NCBI GenBank assembly: GCA_942159475.1
Contig: OW804098.1
Coordinates: 78,485,178 to 78,549,177 of the forward strand
DNA: 64,000 bases
Origin: Sthenelais limicola
Lineage: Eukaryota; Annelida; Polychaeta; Phyllodocida; Sigalionidae
Direction: 5' to 3'
The notes under the pieces are model-generated. The model did no database searches. It saw only the letters and a list, made by a program, of their open reading frames with translations, and had not been told where the DNA came from. The position numbers were made by a program, and so were the translations under genes. Positions within the stretch are counted from its first letter, which is position 1; each line of letters starts with the position of its first letter. Positions 13,076 to 25,638 of the stretch are shown here, in pieces.

Positions 13076-15080
13076 AAAACAATTCAGATATCCACAATTA
13101 ATTTTGGATATCCAGAATTGAATTTTGGATATCCAGAATTGAATTCTGGATATCCAATATTAATTGTGGATATCCACAATTCAATTCTAGATATCCACAA
13201 TTCAATTCTGGATATCCAAAATTCAATTCTGGATATCCAAAATTCGAATTGATTATTCTGGATAACCCAAATTCGAATTTCACATATCCACAATTCAATT
13301 CTAGACGAGATGTGACCGACCCGCCCTCTGTGGGCGGATAAGCCCCTCTCTAAAATTAGTGACGTCACCCAACCCATCAGCGTCCACTCCCCATATAGAC
13401 ACAACCCATACTTATGGCCTTCTTTTTAACGTTTTCCCTGTAAGTGGCGACCTGTAATTCGTCTGAGAGAAACTTGACTTCGTTAGCTACCCTTTTGTCT
13501 GGAAAAACTACTGTGTTCATGGTCCAGAAATGCTGTTTTCAAAACATTCATGCACCCTCTATCTGTTGTCACTCACTCCTGCCATGTTTACATAGCTTCA
13601 ACCACCCAACAGCTATAACCTTACTAGCCACTGCCACCCTTACATAACACCCACATAACACCCAGCTAGCTTGTTGACATGTAGGCTATTTATAGGGTGG
13701 GTGTTGTAGCCTACCCAACACATTGGTGTTGTGTAGGCTACATTATTTGATACTAAATCAAATGGATATTGTAGGTAGGAGGGGTAGAGACAGGGTGGGT
13801 GGGTGGGACGATCTTTTATTTTTAAATATAAAAACAATCTAAAAGCGTTCAGATCTGGTGAAATATAACCAATTTACTTCCCACAAATAAATGTCTTGCT
13901 GCGGTAATTTTCTGGATATCCATAATTCGAGTTTCACATATCCACAATTCTCTGTCACATATCCACAATTTATTTATTGGCAAACATTTGATTTTCGGTT
14001 GTGAAATGTTTATATCTAAAGTTAACTTCTGATATTCCCCAAACCATTCATATATCCAAAATTCGCATTTTGGATATGCAGAATTTCATTTTTGTACATT
14101 CTATCACCTTATTTTCGAATTATGGACATACATTTGACATAGATTAATACCAGTTGAATTAAGTATATCAATAATTCAATATCTGAATGTGAATTATGGA
14201 TATACTTTTTTCGAATTCGAATTTGGGATAACCAGAATTGGGAGAGGGAAATATATATCCAGAATTGATTTATGGATATCAGGAATTGAATTGTTGATAT
14301 CTGAAATTCAAATTTTTGATATCCATATTTGATTTATGGATATCCAGAATTGATTCATGGATATCCAGAATTGAATTGGTGATATCTGAAATTCGAATTT
14401 TGGATATCAACAATTCATTTCTGGATATCCAGAATTGATTTATGGATATCCAGCATTGATTTATGGATGTCAAGAATTAAATTCTAGATATCTGAAATTC
14501 GAATTTTGGATTCCAGATATCCACAATTCAATTTTGGATATCAAGAATTAAATTTTAGATATCAAGAATTGATTTATGGATATCAAGAATTCAATTTCAG
14601 ATATCAAGAATTCAATTTTCAATTCTGGTATTAAGCATTCAATTTTAGATAGCCATGAATTAATTATTGGTATAAAAAAAAATTAACAAACTTGAACTTT
14701 GGATATTTTAAGCATAGAATTAATTCCTCCACACACAATTTTAGGTATAGAAAGTTTTAAATCAGATATCCAAAATTCAATTTCAGATATCCAAAATTCG
14801 AATTTCAGATATCCAAAATTCAATTTCAGATATCAACAATTCAATTCTTGATATCTGAAATTCGAATTTTGGATATCTGAAATTGAATTTTGGATATCTG
14901 ATATTGTATTGTTGATATCTAAAAATCAATTTTGGATATCTTTAAAGATATTTATTATGGATATGTCATTTTTAATTTTGGATATGTCACAGACAATTAC
15001 GGATATCTATAATTCAATTTTGGATATCTAAAATAGAATTGTGGATATCTAAAATTAATTTCTGATATCCACAATTCAGG
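13076..15080. repeat. Palindromic satellite built on GGATATCC and AATTGAATT
   Basis: About 20-24 bp units alternate two self-complementary cores, GGATATCC and GAATTC or AATT, so the unit reads nearly the same on both strands. Dense blocks lie at about 13076-13310, 13910-14000, 14220-14640 and 14755-15080. Unrelated sequence of about 600 bp separates the first block from the rest. Both strands yield repetitive frames (for example GYPELNFGYPELN), which I treat as by-products of the repeat. Units drift in the base between cores, so the array is old or subject to exchange. Confidence 0.9.
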
Positions 15081-15089
15081 AATAAATAT

Positions 15090-15707
15090 ACCAATGGTTT
15101 CCCATATATTCTACGAGTTATTAAGAATGGTTAAATATAGACGTTCATCATAGATATTATGATGCCTTGATCGAATCCCCATTTGGCTCACTTTTAGTTG
15201 GAATATCTAACCCTCTCACTTTCAGAATAAATCCATTTGTATCACTAAATATAAATTAATTTGTGACCTTTAAGGTTTATGAATAAATATCGATAAATAG
15301 TGCAAGTGTAGTGGGTATAGCTAGTTGAATCAACAGTTATGATTATTTTTTCATTTAATCTATTCCTATTTTATTCCAAATAGGGGCCTACCAGCAATAG
15401 AAATATTATTCTGTGCGAAGATAAAGTGTGAGGAAGTTTAACTTTAAAATGTCTCCATAATGTGGGGCACTTTAAAAAAGGTCTAATTTAAAGACGGTGG
15501 GAGATGCTAATATGACCAAAATATGAAATCTGTTAATACCGGTATTTATTATATGCACATTCCATATGAGAGGTGCTATAAAAAATTAATTAAGTGGGGT
15601 GCAATAAAAATATTCATATACGGTACGGTAGGACGCGTACAATATGAACTACTTCGTCACCAAGTCGGCCACTTTCATGTACCAAGTTTTATGCCCATAT
15701 AATAAAT
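15090..15707. other. Intergenic DNA between satellite and foldback element
   Basis: AT-rich sequence without reading frames of note or repeats I could pair. Confidence 0.5.
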
Positions 15708-15851
15708 ATAGAATGGAACTCGCCTGCAATAATCTAAAAATTTATTGGACTTGATTCGTCCACATAAGCAATCTGCCTATGGCATCTTGCTTATTTGGAC
15801 GAATCTCGCCCAATAAATTTTTGATTATTGCTGCCTCGTACCATTTTCTAT
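15708..15851. mobile_element. Foldback element, about 60 bp arms
   Basis: The two halves are inverted copies; for example TTGATTCGTCCACATAAGCAA on the left pairs with TTGCTTATTTGGACGAATCTC on the right. Outside this, AATTTATTGG and GCAATAATC pair as well. About 18 bp separates the arms. It has no coding capacity. It could be a small foldback MITE or a transcribed hairpin. Confidence 0.7.
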
Positions 15852-16529
15852 TCATTTCAAATGTATTCTCAATAAAGGTATGGTACGGTACGTATATATA
15901 ATACATCTACTGTACCGTACTTGAATCTATGCTGGGAAGTATGTATTTTCTGTCTCCATACATGGAGCGTATTATGTATCAGCAAATATTAAATATATTG
16001 AAATAATGAGAAAAAAAAGGGGGTTTAACAGCCAGAGGATTATCTGAAAAGGTTCTAAAATTAATTGAAAGATTTTAGTCAACGGTGAATTTATCTTTAA
16101 TTGGGTAAAGACGGATGTCCCTGCTTCCCTCTCCAGAGACCTAAAACAGGTGGAGGATAATACATTGGCACAGGACTGTAAATGTCCTCCAAATGTCTTA
16201 ATGCCCAAAATATCGAATATTGGGTTCAAGCTAAGTTTCGCCTATATTAGCAGCATGTGTGTCTAGATTAAGTATGAAAAAGATTTTGAGACATTAGGAG
16301 CAATTTAAAATGTTAAAGATTCTTCAACCTTAAACACCCGTACATGCTCCAGATGCATCGTCACCTCCGCGGATATGAGGTATAACCGTATTACATAATG
16401 AAAGTGGGGAGTTGAACTAATGAAGAGGAAGGTCAGAGGCGAACACTTTCCTCACAGAAATACTTTATATGTTAAGAAAATGCTTCGTAAATAGAGAAGA
16501 CAAGTAAACGGTATTCCTAAAAATGAATG

Positions 16530-16535
16530 TTTATT
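16530..16535 (-). terminator. Candidate polyadenylation signal of EIF4A3
   Basis: AATAAA on the minus strand lies about 400 bp after the EIF4A3 stop codon, giving a plausible 3' UTR. No cleavage site evidence is available. Confidence 0.4.
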
Positions 16536-16936
16536 TTTTTTTGTCTACGCCATATCATAAAATACATATCAATTAAACATGACCAACAATAAATCTTATT
16601 ACAAATACAATCTAGCAGTCGCAACGTTATAAGTAACAGATAATTTTTATACATATATATCAAGACTGCATGAGTGTGAATAAGGATCACTCAAGTAAAC
16701 CATTTACAACTTTCTAGAAATGGCAGTTTGTGTGCACTTTCTTCATCTGGATATTTGTAGTTAGTGAGGATCTAAACATAGATTCATATTACACTCATAT
16801 ATGACTGATGAAACAAAAGCAATGAGACGATAGTATCATACAGAAAATAACACAGAATTAGAAAAGCTGCGCCAATCAAATCTGCTTGAATTAAGAATCT
16901 ACTGCACGAGTTCGTATTTCCAGTTCCAATTTCCAT

Positions 16937-19900
16937 TTAGATAAGATCAGCAACTGGAATAAAGATACATGGTTATTAGAAAACATTTCTATTGACAATT
17001 GTTCAGAACTAATGTCATGGCGATATCATGATTATAACAGTATATCCTACAAAGATTCTAAGAAATGTTCCACATGTTTTCCTCATAAGTTACAAAAGCT
17101 GTATACTAAATTTATATTGATTAAATTCAAGATTAAAGTAAATAACATACCGTTCATGGGCATTTCATCGACTTGGGTAGAATAAAACTGTTCGATATCA
17201 CGGAGGATCCTGATGTCATCATTTTTAACGAAGTTGATAGCAACACCCTTTCTTCCGAAACGACCAGAACGACCAATTCTGAAAATTAAAAATAATACAT
17301 TAGAGCTTGATGATATTTCACAGTTTGTTTACATTGTGCGGTTAAGTCCAAGAATTCCGGAATATTGTTAATGCTAGAAACATTGAGAATTTGAGCCTAA
17401 TAAAAGAACAAGACATGGTAAATAAAACTTATATTATGCTAGGCTCTCAAGGTTAAGGTGACTCAGTACTGATCTTGTAACGGGGTGCGCGGTAACGCCT
17501 AGCGTGAGTAGTGGGTTACAACTTTTGCCATTTTTCATGCAATGTGTATTCAATACATATAGCAGGGAATATCAGCATTATGCAGACGAAGTATGTATAA
17601 TATAAACATTTCAGATAAAAGATTTATGCTGATTTTTGGTGTGGGAGTTAGTATCTACGATCCCTATACATCCATATTAAATTTCATTAAAATTTATGGA
17701 GCCATATGTGTGTAAATCAAATATTTATCAAGAATTTTCTCATTTTTAGCCAATTTTCTCATAATTAAGTTGTAACATAAAAAATTCGGCCTGGAAATTC
17801 ATGCTGATTTTTGGTGTGCGAGTTAGTAACTATGATAGCTGTATCCATATAGAATTTCATCAAGATTTCTGAAGCCATTTTTATTCAAATCAAATATTAA
17901 TCAGGAATTTAATTTTTTTCCCCAATTTTTCTCATAAATAAGTCGTAATATAGAAAAATTTAGCCTGGAAAGCCATCCTGATTTTTTGTGTATGAGTTGG
18001 CAAATACTGTATCTACATTCATATTAAATTTAAAAAATATTCATCAAACAGTTTTTTTTAAAAATGCTGATTGTCATCAGCCAAAGTCAATTTTGCTAGT
18101 GCCCCATACTGCCAATAGGGGGCTTCCAGGGGGCTAACTCAGGATCTGAGGAAAAAAACATTATCTGATGATAAGTATATATATGTTGAATGTCTGGGTG
18201 AAATTTGATGTCTGAATTCATGTCAGAACCATTTTAAACGAATTATGTTAATATATCACTCAAATGTAGTAAATATACTCAAATATGATTTATTATTTCT
18301 ATCTCCATACCGCCATAGCATGAAAACTAGCTTGGTGACCTATGTTTTTTTTTCACTCAATAATGATTATTTCATGTCAAGTATCATTGGTAAAAATTTT
18401 AGAAAAATTCATCAATAATCAAAATCACTACTGAGTCACCTTAAGGGAGAGCAATAGACTTCTTGAACTGGTTTGTTATACGAGCTAAATATTATGTCCA
18501 CAGACAAAGGCTCTTGTATGACAACGAGATTGATTTTGTTCTATTGTTTAAAGAAATCTGAAAAACGTTCAGAGGATAGGCGGTATGGGGAAGAAATAAA
18601 TCCTTAGGTGTGATGCTTGGAAGAAATTAATCGAAGAAATAAAAATATTATGTGGCTCGATGATTTTAAACAGAGGGTATAGGCTCACGAAGGTAATTAA
18701 CTAATAGACACAAAGTCGAACATGAAACATGTTTCTTCAATCAGTGTCATAAAATATATAACAGTCAGAAGGCAGAGAGCCAAACTAGTCAAAACACATT
18801 TTTAAAAAACCCATAAAAACAAAGAAGAGTACAGCATTGGCATTATAGAAGCCACGACGGCAGGAATGTTAATGCAACTGTTAACATTTTCTTTAAAAAA
18901 GTAATACATTGTAAACATATTCAATACATTGGCCATGTTGTGGCGATGAGACCAAGAAACTGTCCTACATAAAATACAGTGTAATAAATACAAGCTCATA
19001 CCTGTGAATGTACAATTCTCTGTTGTTGGGCAAATCATAGTTGATGACGAGAGATACTTGTTGAACATCAAGCCCTCGGGCCCACACATCTGTGGTGATC
19101 AGAACGCGACTGTAAATAAGAATATCAATTAAAGCTAGAAGCAGTGAATATTCGACGGTAGCTAACAGTAGACGGAAAGGATAAGGGCTAGACGTTTTTT
19201 TATGACTAAAGTGAAAAAAGAATATGCTAAGAACCCAAGATGATATTCAATGATAATTTCCTTCATGTTTTATCAATTCAGAAACTATATTAGATAGTTT
19301 CTGAATTTATGTTCAGTTATGTTCCTGTGTTATCAATTTTCTACTATTCAGACGTTAATTTAAAATGGTGATAATTATATCATATATCATCATTTTAAAT
19401 TAACGTCTGAATAGTAGAAAATTGATAGCGCAGGAACATAACCCATTAGGTAATTAAGGTTTTTGTTTAATTTTGTTAATGTTTGGCCTTAATCGAGATT
19501 TTAAAATATATAGGGAGCATAAGTAGTCCCCTGCAGCGATCTTTTGAATCACGCTACTGTAGCAGTTTCATGACGTTGTGGACATGTCCACACAACTCCC
19601 ATAGGGTTAGCATTGCGGTTATTCACTGTTCTTTCATCATTTTAAGAAATCTGAAGAATTCGGACTACCCGATATCCATCACCAAGACCAAAACATTTCA
19701 TTTATGTCCACCAGAATCTTTAAGCCTATGATGGGGCGATGAATGGAGTGAGTATTTATCGCCCGCAGATGAACATTGTTTACTTTTCCGTCCACACATA
19801 GGTACAGCTACGTGAGGAATTTACGTTAATTTCCCCAATGCCGCCATGACACTTACGCCGTATTCCAACTCCCAATATTGAATACTTAAATAATCGATGG

Positions 19901-22900
19901 TTAATATTAAGGCAAATGGAGAGGGATACAAGAATTGATTTGATGATTCATGTAACATCGGAGATCCACACATTGAATTAAAACAAGAGCCAATACCAAG
20001 CAAACCTCACCTTGACCCAGATCTGAAGTCTTTCATGATTGCCTCTCTTTCTTTCTGTGGCATGTCTCCATGCATTGAGCATACTGTGAAATTGGCTTCA
20101 CGCATCTTCTCTGTCAACCAGTCGACCTAAAGTTAAAATCCATGGGTTATTACTATCGCCATTACAGAAAGTCAGGGCCAGTCCCTTTAGGGCACATTTT
20201 TAAAATAAGAACTTAGCCCTATATATATCTATTGTAACCCACTAATGCGGACACATTGCCAGTTCAAAGGACGCCAGTAATAGAGGTTTCATTCTAAATT
20301 AATATGTAACAAAGAATACTTCAGGTGGTAAGTGGATATATTATAAATGAAATAACGACCACAGGTCTTGCAGCTAAATCCACACATTCGGATTTTTTTC
20401 ATGGCCTTATAAAATAGCCATACGCTAACACAGATCAACATTTTCACTTGAATATTCAGAGAACACAGAATAATACCAGAAGAGGCTATATTTTAAGAAA
20501 CCAACCTTTCGCCGTGTGTTGCAGAAAATGACTGCTTGTGTGATTGTAAGTGTGTCGTAGAGATCACATAAGGTGTCGAATTTCCATTCTTCTTTTTCAA
20601 CAGCAACGAAGAACTGCTTGATGCCCTCCAAGGTCAGTTCATCACTGGAATCAACGATTTTTTTGTTATCATATTTAAGGCCAGATTAAACGGTTACAGG
20701 AAAAAACCCATTAGTCACCATGATTATTTTCAAATTTTATCTTAATCTTATTTCTTGAAACAATTATCTGAGGATCTTGCTTACCGTTTGACAAGGATAC
20801 GAATGGGATCTGTCATAAACTTCGATGTCATTTCCAGAATCTCGTGGGGAAGCGTGGCAGATATGAGACAAACTTGTGTTGCTGGGGGTAAATACCTGTA
20901 GACATCATAGATCTGTTCCTTGAAACCTGTAATATGGAAGAAGTTGGGTTTATTGGTATGGAACAGATTCAAGTATTTCGTAATTTAGCTTTTGTTCAGA
21001 GAGAGTGAGAAACTATCCCTAAATGAACACAGCACTGGATGGTCAGGATTCTAGAATGAACGGTACTACAGCAGAGAATGGAAAATGAATCGAGATAATA
21101 TTCAGACACATACTATGGCTTAACCTTAATTTTCAGATACATACCTTTGTTTAACATTTCGTCAGCTTCGTCAAGGACAAGCATTTTAATGGAGCGAGTT
21201 CTCAGATTCCTTCTTCTGATCATGTCTGAAAAAGGTCAAGTTTTAAACCAATCATAAACAAAATGTTGTCCACGAAAAGAATGGGTAGTTTGGACAAATC
21301 TTGACCATTTCAATAAATCTGACATACAAATCTAAGTAGGCCGTGTATCTTACCAAAGACTCTGCCAGGGGTTCCTGATACAACATGCTGACCGTAATCT
21401 AACTTGCGGATATCTTCCCCAATATTTGTTCCTCCGATACAAGCATGGCACTGGACATTCATATAATCTCCCAAAGCAAGAATAACCTGTAGATGAAATG
21501 TTACAAAAACAAATATAGTATATACAAAATACATGTATTAAACATTAATGCTTGAAGCTGGGATGTTCGTGATACATGAAGGGCGAAACAACTTAACCAT
21601 TGGCCTCAGAACAAGTTTATTATTTGTTTGTACAAAAGTATCACCAGTCTATAATAGCATACTGGAAGGGGAGATGACTTGAAAGTACTTAATGTAAGTA
21701 GAGACAATACAAAAAAAAAAAAAAAAAAGAGAGAAAAGAGAAAAAAGTAGAGACAATACAACAAGCAATGCATAATGCGAGGCAAGACATTGAATATTGT
21801 TGGAGAGCATTACATCTGTTTTGCCACCTAAGTTAAATTGATTCGTTCCAACGGGGATTGGTCAACTCGGACTGAAATTGGCTCACACCATGGTCAAGTC
21901 GGACAAGGGTGCCGGGTGCTTTAGGCGGAACATTACGATAGTAGTGAAGTAATTACCTTTATTAGTCAGTTTTTACTAGGGACACTCCACTACTACCTTT
22001 ACTGACTTAGGGCAACCTATTTAGGGTTAGGTTTAGAGCTAGTTTTGGTATGGTTAGGTTTAGGGTTAGTTTTGGTATGGTTTGGTATTAGCGTCCTGGG
22101 TCAGACTTGACCAACCCGATGGTCCAAGATAACCAACCCCCTGATCTGACCTGACTAATGGCCCCCTCACACTTTATACCACGATCGGGGGTTGTACACA
22201 CTGCAAATGAGTGAATACATGCCATGGTGTTTTGTTGAAAGGATCCATGCGTGAAAATATGAACTTTTTTTGGCCTTAATCTAAGAAGCATCCTCATTGG
22301 TTGACGTTGCACTCGCTCATGACGTCACGCCCCTTTGTGACGTCATATGCCACTGTGCCGTCGTTGATTAGCCAATCAGCTATACGCTTGTCTAGCGCTT
22401 TGGCATAAAAAAAACAATATGGCGGATCATTGGAGAGAAGCGAGGTAAATAAATACTTTGTTTCTTCAATTTATTTTATAATATAAGATCGTGGTATAAA
22501 AATAGGATGTAACTCGGTTAGTTTCTGACTTACTGTACACGATGGCCACTCGTTTTTTTTCGACCAGGGATTTCACTCGAAGCCTGTGGCTTCTCGTCAT
22601 AACTGGTCATACAATTTACAACTGAAGACTTACATATATATATATATATCATATTTTTATTCTGAATCATCACATTACATCATTTCAGAAGAGGATGCCT
22701 ACCTCTCCTGGGAGGTCTTCCAGGTGGATCCTTATACTTAATATTAGTTAGTCGATTTAACTAGATATCGCGATGCTTAGTAATTTACCAGAATTGAGTA
22801 CAATATACGTTATTAACCCCAATTACAATGGAATTTAAAGGCTCATGTAATTAAATAGTTAATCTTATAAGTGTTCGTGTGAATCTATCCGACTTTTTTA

Positions 22901-25638
22901 ATTAAGAGTTTTCAAAAGTTCAGTGTCAATGTCCAGTCGGTTTTTTAATACTGATTCATAAGATGAGCCGCCCCTCTATACCTCCCCAATTCATTAATTG
23001 TTAATCCCAGCAACATACAAATAACAGTTTTAAAATAATTCAATCACGGAAATAATTTCCAGCGTAAAACAATCAGAGATTGCCGATGTAGCGACCATAC
23101 AACAAGGGCTTACATGCCTTTTATAGTTTTGTGTCTATTTCAATAAACACCTCTTTTGCTCCTGTTATAACTTGGAAATATACAACAGACTTTTGCTTTA
23201 TTACTCTCTCCCTAATCAGACGATAAGTACTCGTCGTATTCACTCAAATAAGTCGTTCTAAGATACGACCTAAATTTAACTCTAGTTTTAGTTTCTTGGA
23301 CGTCATCCGAGAGGCCGTTCCAAAGAGTCGTCAATACATAGACATATGATTTTCTAAATAATTCATTTCTTGGCTGTGGCACAATTAACTTCTTTCCTTT
23401 TGCTAATCTCCTCAGATTAATTTTCCTATTATCTACCATTTCCTCATCCCTCGACCTCATAAATGCTAGATCAAGGAGATGACTATTCCTTCGTGTTGTT
23501 AAAGTAGGGAGATTCAGTGTTTTATGAATCCCTTTTGTGTCAGCTAATTTGGGTAATTTTAAAATAATCTTAAATGCCGAATTTTGAAGTGTTTGTAATT
23601 TTTGAAGCTGTAATTGCGTCGACGAGCCATAAAATAAATCCCCATAATCGATAATGGGTAGAATCATAGTCTTATACAATAAGAGGAGTGTATTTCTATC
23701 ACATATATTGTAAAGCTTAGATAGAGCATGTATTTTCGATCTAACTGTAAACACCTTCTTCCTTAAAAACACTTTAAAATCTACTTTCTCATCGATTTCC
23801 ATTCCAAGGAACTTATAGCTTGAGACATTTTCTAACACTTGATCACCAATACTATAGTTTACTATATTGTTGGAGTCCTTTCTTGACCTTACCGTTAAGT
23901 TTTTACATTTTTTTATATTTAGAGAGATTTTATTCACCGCACACCAATGAACAATGTTATTCAAATCTGTTTGTAGATCTTCATTTCTACCCTCCCCTAA
24001 TACTCTTTCTTTATATAAAACTGTGTCGTCGGCGAAAAGTTGTATATCACACTTTTCAACCACTTTAAATAAATCATTAATATATATAATAAACATCAGC
24101 GGCCCTAAACTGGTACATCTCACACTAGCCAACTCGAATCGGGAGCACCCCGCTAAAATAGGCCAAAAAAGAGGTTTTTTATGGATGTCAGTCTCACCAT
24201 AACAACGCCTGTTGTAACGGATAGCCCAACTCGTTTTTTTCCCTATTTTCTGACTTGTAAGTCTTACGAGTCGCTGAGTCTGAGTTGTAAGCATCACAAC
24301 TGGCACTCACAATGTTACAACTGTACAATCCGATTCAACATTGGAATCTTAGTTTTGTCGTCTACAACAGCTCAAAAACGGACCTTACAACTGGGCCTTA
24401 CAACAAGGGGCCATAACCCCCTGGTCTGACCTAAATATACCCGCCTGGTCCGACTTCACTAGGAAGCGTTCCAACTATATATTTGACAGACAGGAATTAA
24501 AAGGTCTAACCTTCTGGATTTGCACGGCCAATTCTCGAGTAGGGGACAGGACTAGGGCCTGAGTTTCACGAACTTGCGTGTCAAGACATTGCAAAATCGA
24601 GATGGAAAATGTAGCTGTTTTTCCTGTACCGGACTGGGCTCTGGAAAAATAATAATGCAAATCAGACTAAATTATAAAACCTAGATATTGAACCACATAT
24701 GAGCATGGGAGGTGTGCATGTAGGAAAATCAGGGAGTCACCAGACTGAATAACATTTCTTCCAACTCTTAAAAATCAAATAAATAAGGGTTAAATAATGT
24801 AGTAACAAGAATACAAGACAACCTAAAACTGCCACTTACTATGATATCTATCAATATCAAGAAAGCTAGCTGTAGTCATATAACTAATTTTAGAATAAAA
24901 TTAATAGAAAAACGTCAATGAATGAGACTCTAGATTAACAAACCAAACTCTCGAGCGAGAGAGTGTATCTTGGCCTTGCCCTTGGGGTAGGACCTAGGAC
25001 AGGCTAGGTAAAACCATAAGGTAAAAGAACTTACTGTGCGATCACATCGCGTCCTTTGACAATCGGTTTGATTGATCTCTGCTGGATAGCGGATGGTTTC
25101 TCAAAGCCTAGGAAAATAATAGCAACATAATGAATTATATGTACGGTACCACTTCGAAACAAGGACTGGGCAACACGAAGGCAAAGTCTATGGTCTTTGC
25201 TCCTATTATCGCTCCTATTTGGATGTGAAACAGGGTTTGTGAAGGATCGAAATGAAAATAAAAAGATTTAGTGGCTGGGTGATTATTCGGAGGTACTGAG
25301 TAGAGGCACTATAACTAGTCACATTATATGAATCTGATCTTCAAATCAATAGACCAGGGAAGAGATATTTAAAGCGTCGTTGTCGGTTGGCACAGCACTG
25401 GGTAGGCCTACGGACGGGCGGCCTACGGCTACGACGACGTTGTTGGACCGTCGAATTTTCGGAGACGGGTCGACCAGAGAAAGTACTAACCGTAAGCATA
25501 CACGCCCCTCAAGAGATCATCCCTAAGTCCCATGGAATCAAAGGTCGGAGTTACTTCAACTTCCTCGCTTGTTTCGAATTCGATGAACCGGAGATCATCC
25601 GGCATAGTTTGCACGCGTCGACCAGAGGAACTCGCCAT
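16937..25638 (-). CDS. EIF4A3: eIF4A-III, DEAD-box RNA helicase of the exon junction complex
   Basis: eIF4A3 clamps spliced mRNA as the core of the exon junction complex in the nucleus. Eleven exons join in frame into 404 residues: 25491-25638, 25035-25107, 24511-24640, 21354-21486, 21145-21225, 20785-20926, 20506-20644, 20011-20126, 19002-19109, 17151-17278, 16937-16953. The last exon codes only for VADLI and stop. All helicase motifs are intact: [10 protein letters not shown] (residues 73-82), [18 protein letters not shown] (180-183), SAT (211-213), [16 protein letters not shown] and [13 protein letters not shown] (from 356). The N-terminus [18 protein letters not shown] identifies eIF4A3 rather than eIF4A1/2. 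The P-loop reads AQAQ where mammalian eIF4A3 has AQSQ. Introns carry several transposons but coding exons are undamaged. It is divergent from UQCC2. Confidence 0.97.
17457..18440. mobile_element. TTAA-flanked inverted-repeat element in an EIF4A3 intron
   Basis: The ends are 21 bp inverted repeats with two mismatches, starting GGTGACTCAGTA. Each is bounded by TTAA (17453-17456 and 18441-18444), the target duplication of piggyBac and Kolobok transposons. There is no transposase frame, so it is non-autonomous. Its body contains three tandem copies of a 175 bp unit. It sits between exons 9 and 10 of EIF4A3. Confidence 0.75.
17628..18060. repeat. Tandem 175 bp repeats inside the TTAA element
   Basis: Copies begin at about 17628, 17803 and 17977, each with a CTGATTTTT core followed by a GAGTT block. 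The third copy is truncated. Divergence between copies is substantial, so the amplification predates much of the element's decay. Confidence 0.8.
19317..19441. repeat. Near-perfect 125 bp hairpin in an EIF4A3 intron
   Basis: Two arms of about 57 bp form a palindrome with a short AT-rich loop near 19377-19383. The outer arm is TTATGTTCCTG and the inner TTAATTTAAAATG. The three mismatches are transitions that would be G-U pairs if the plus strand were transcribed. A second small palindrome (AATTCAGAAACTAT with its complement) lies just to the left at about 19276-19306. Either a foldback MITE or a small-RNA precursor would look like this; the host gene is transcribed from the other strand. Confidence 0.8.
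21960..22090 (-). repeat. Dispersed repeat family A, copy 2
   Basis: Inverted copy of the unit at 7551-7651. It has an extra internal duplication of the ACCATACCAAAACTAACCC part, making it about 30 bp longer. It lies in the EIF4A3 intron between exons 3 and 4. Confidence 0.8.
22173..22500 (+). mobile_element. Inverted-repeat module carrying a promoter-like segment and start exon
   Basis: The ends are TTTATACCACGATC (22173-22186) and its exact complement (22487-22500). Inside are two TGACGTCA-type sites (about 22320-22350) and a CCAAT box in TTAGCCAATCAGC. An ATG at 22419 opens ATGGCGGATCATTGG and then runs into a consensus donor (GAG|GTAAAT at 22444/22445). This looks like the 5' end of a gene, coding MADHWREA, on the plus strand opposite to EIF4A3. 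It may be the remnant of a DNA transposon that kept its promoter and first exon after losing the rest. No downstream exon was identified. Confidence 0.4.
23212..24112 (-). mobile_element. 5'-truncated LINE, reverse transcriptase C-terminal part
   Basis: The frame begins mid-domain at [14 protein letters not shown] and continues through the catalytic LFADDTVLY box. It then runs through the thumb-like region ([43 protein letters not shown]) to a stop at 23212. This pattern fits Jockey/CR1-group non-LTR retrotransposons. The endonuclease and the N-terminal half of the RT are missing, as in typical 5' truncation; upstream codons of the same open frame (to 24306) are not LINE-like. It lies in the sense direction within an EIF4A3 intron. 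The remaining frame has no stops, so insertion is fairly recent. The 3' end was not resolved. Confidence 0.85.

Noticed and set aside
13084..13404. Repetitive proteins (YPELNFGYPELN-type) on both strands of the satellite
   Set aside because: They arise on both strands from the palindromic repeat and have no gene context, so they are artefacts of the array.
24113..24306. N-terminal 65 codons of the LINE frame as part of the reverse transcriptase
   Set aside because: Resemblance to RT begins only at LGPLMF; upstream codons are flanking intron sequence that happens to stay open.
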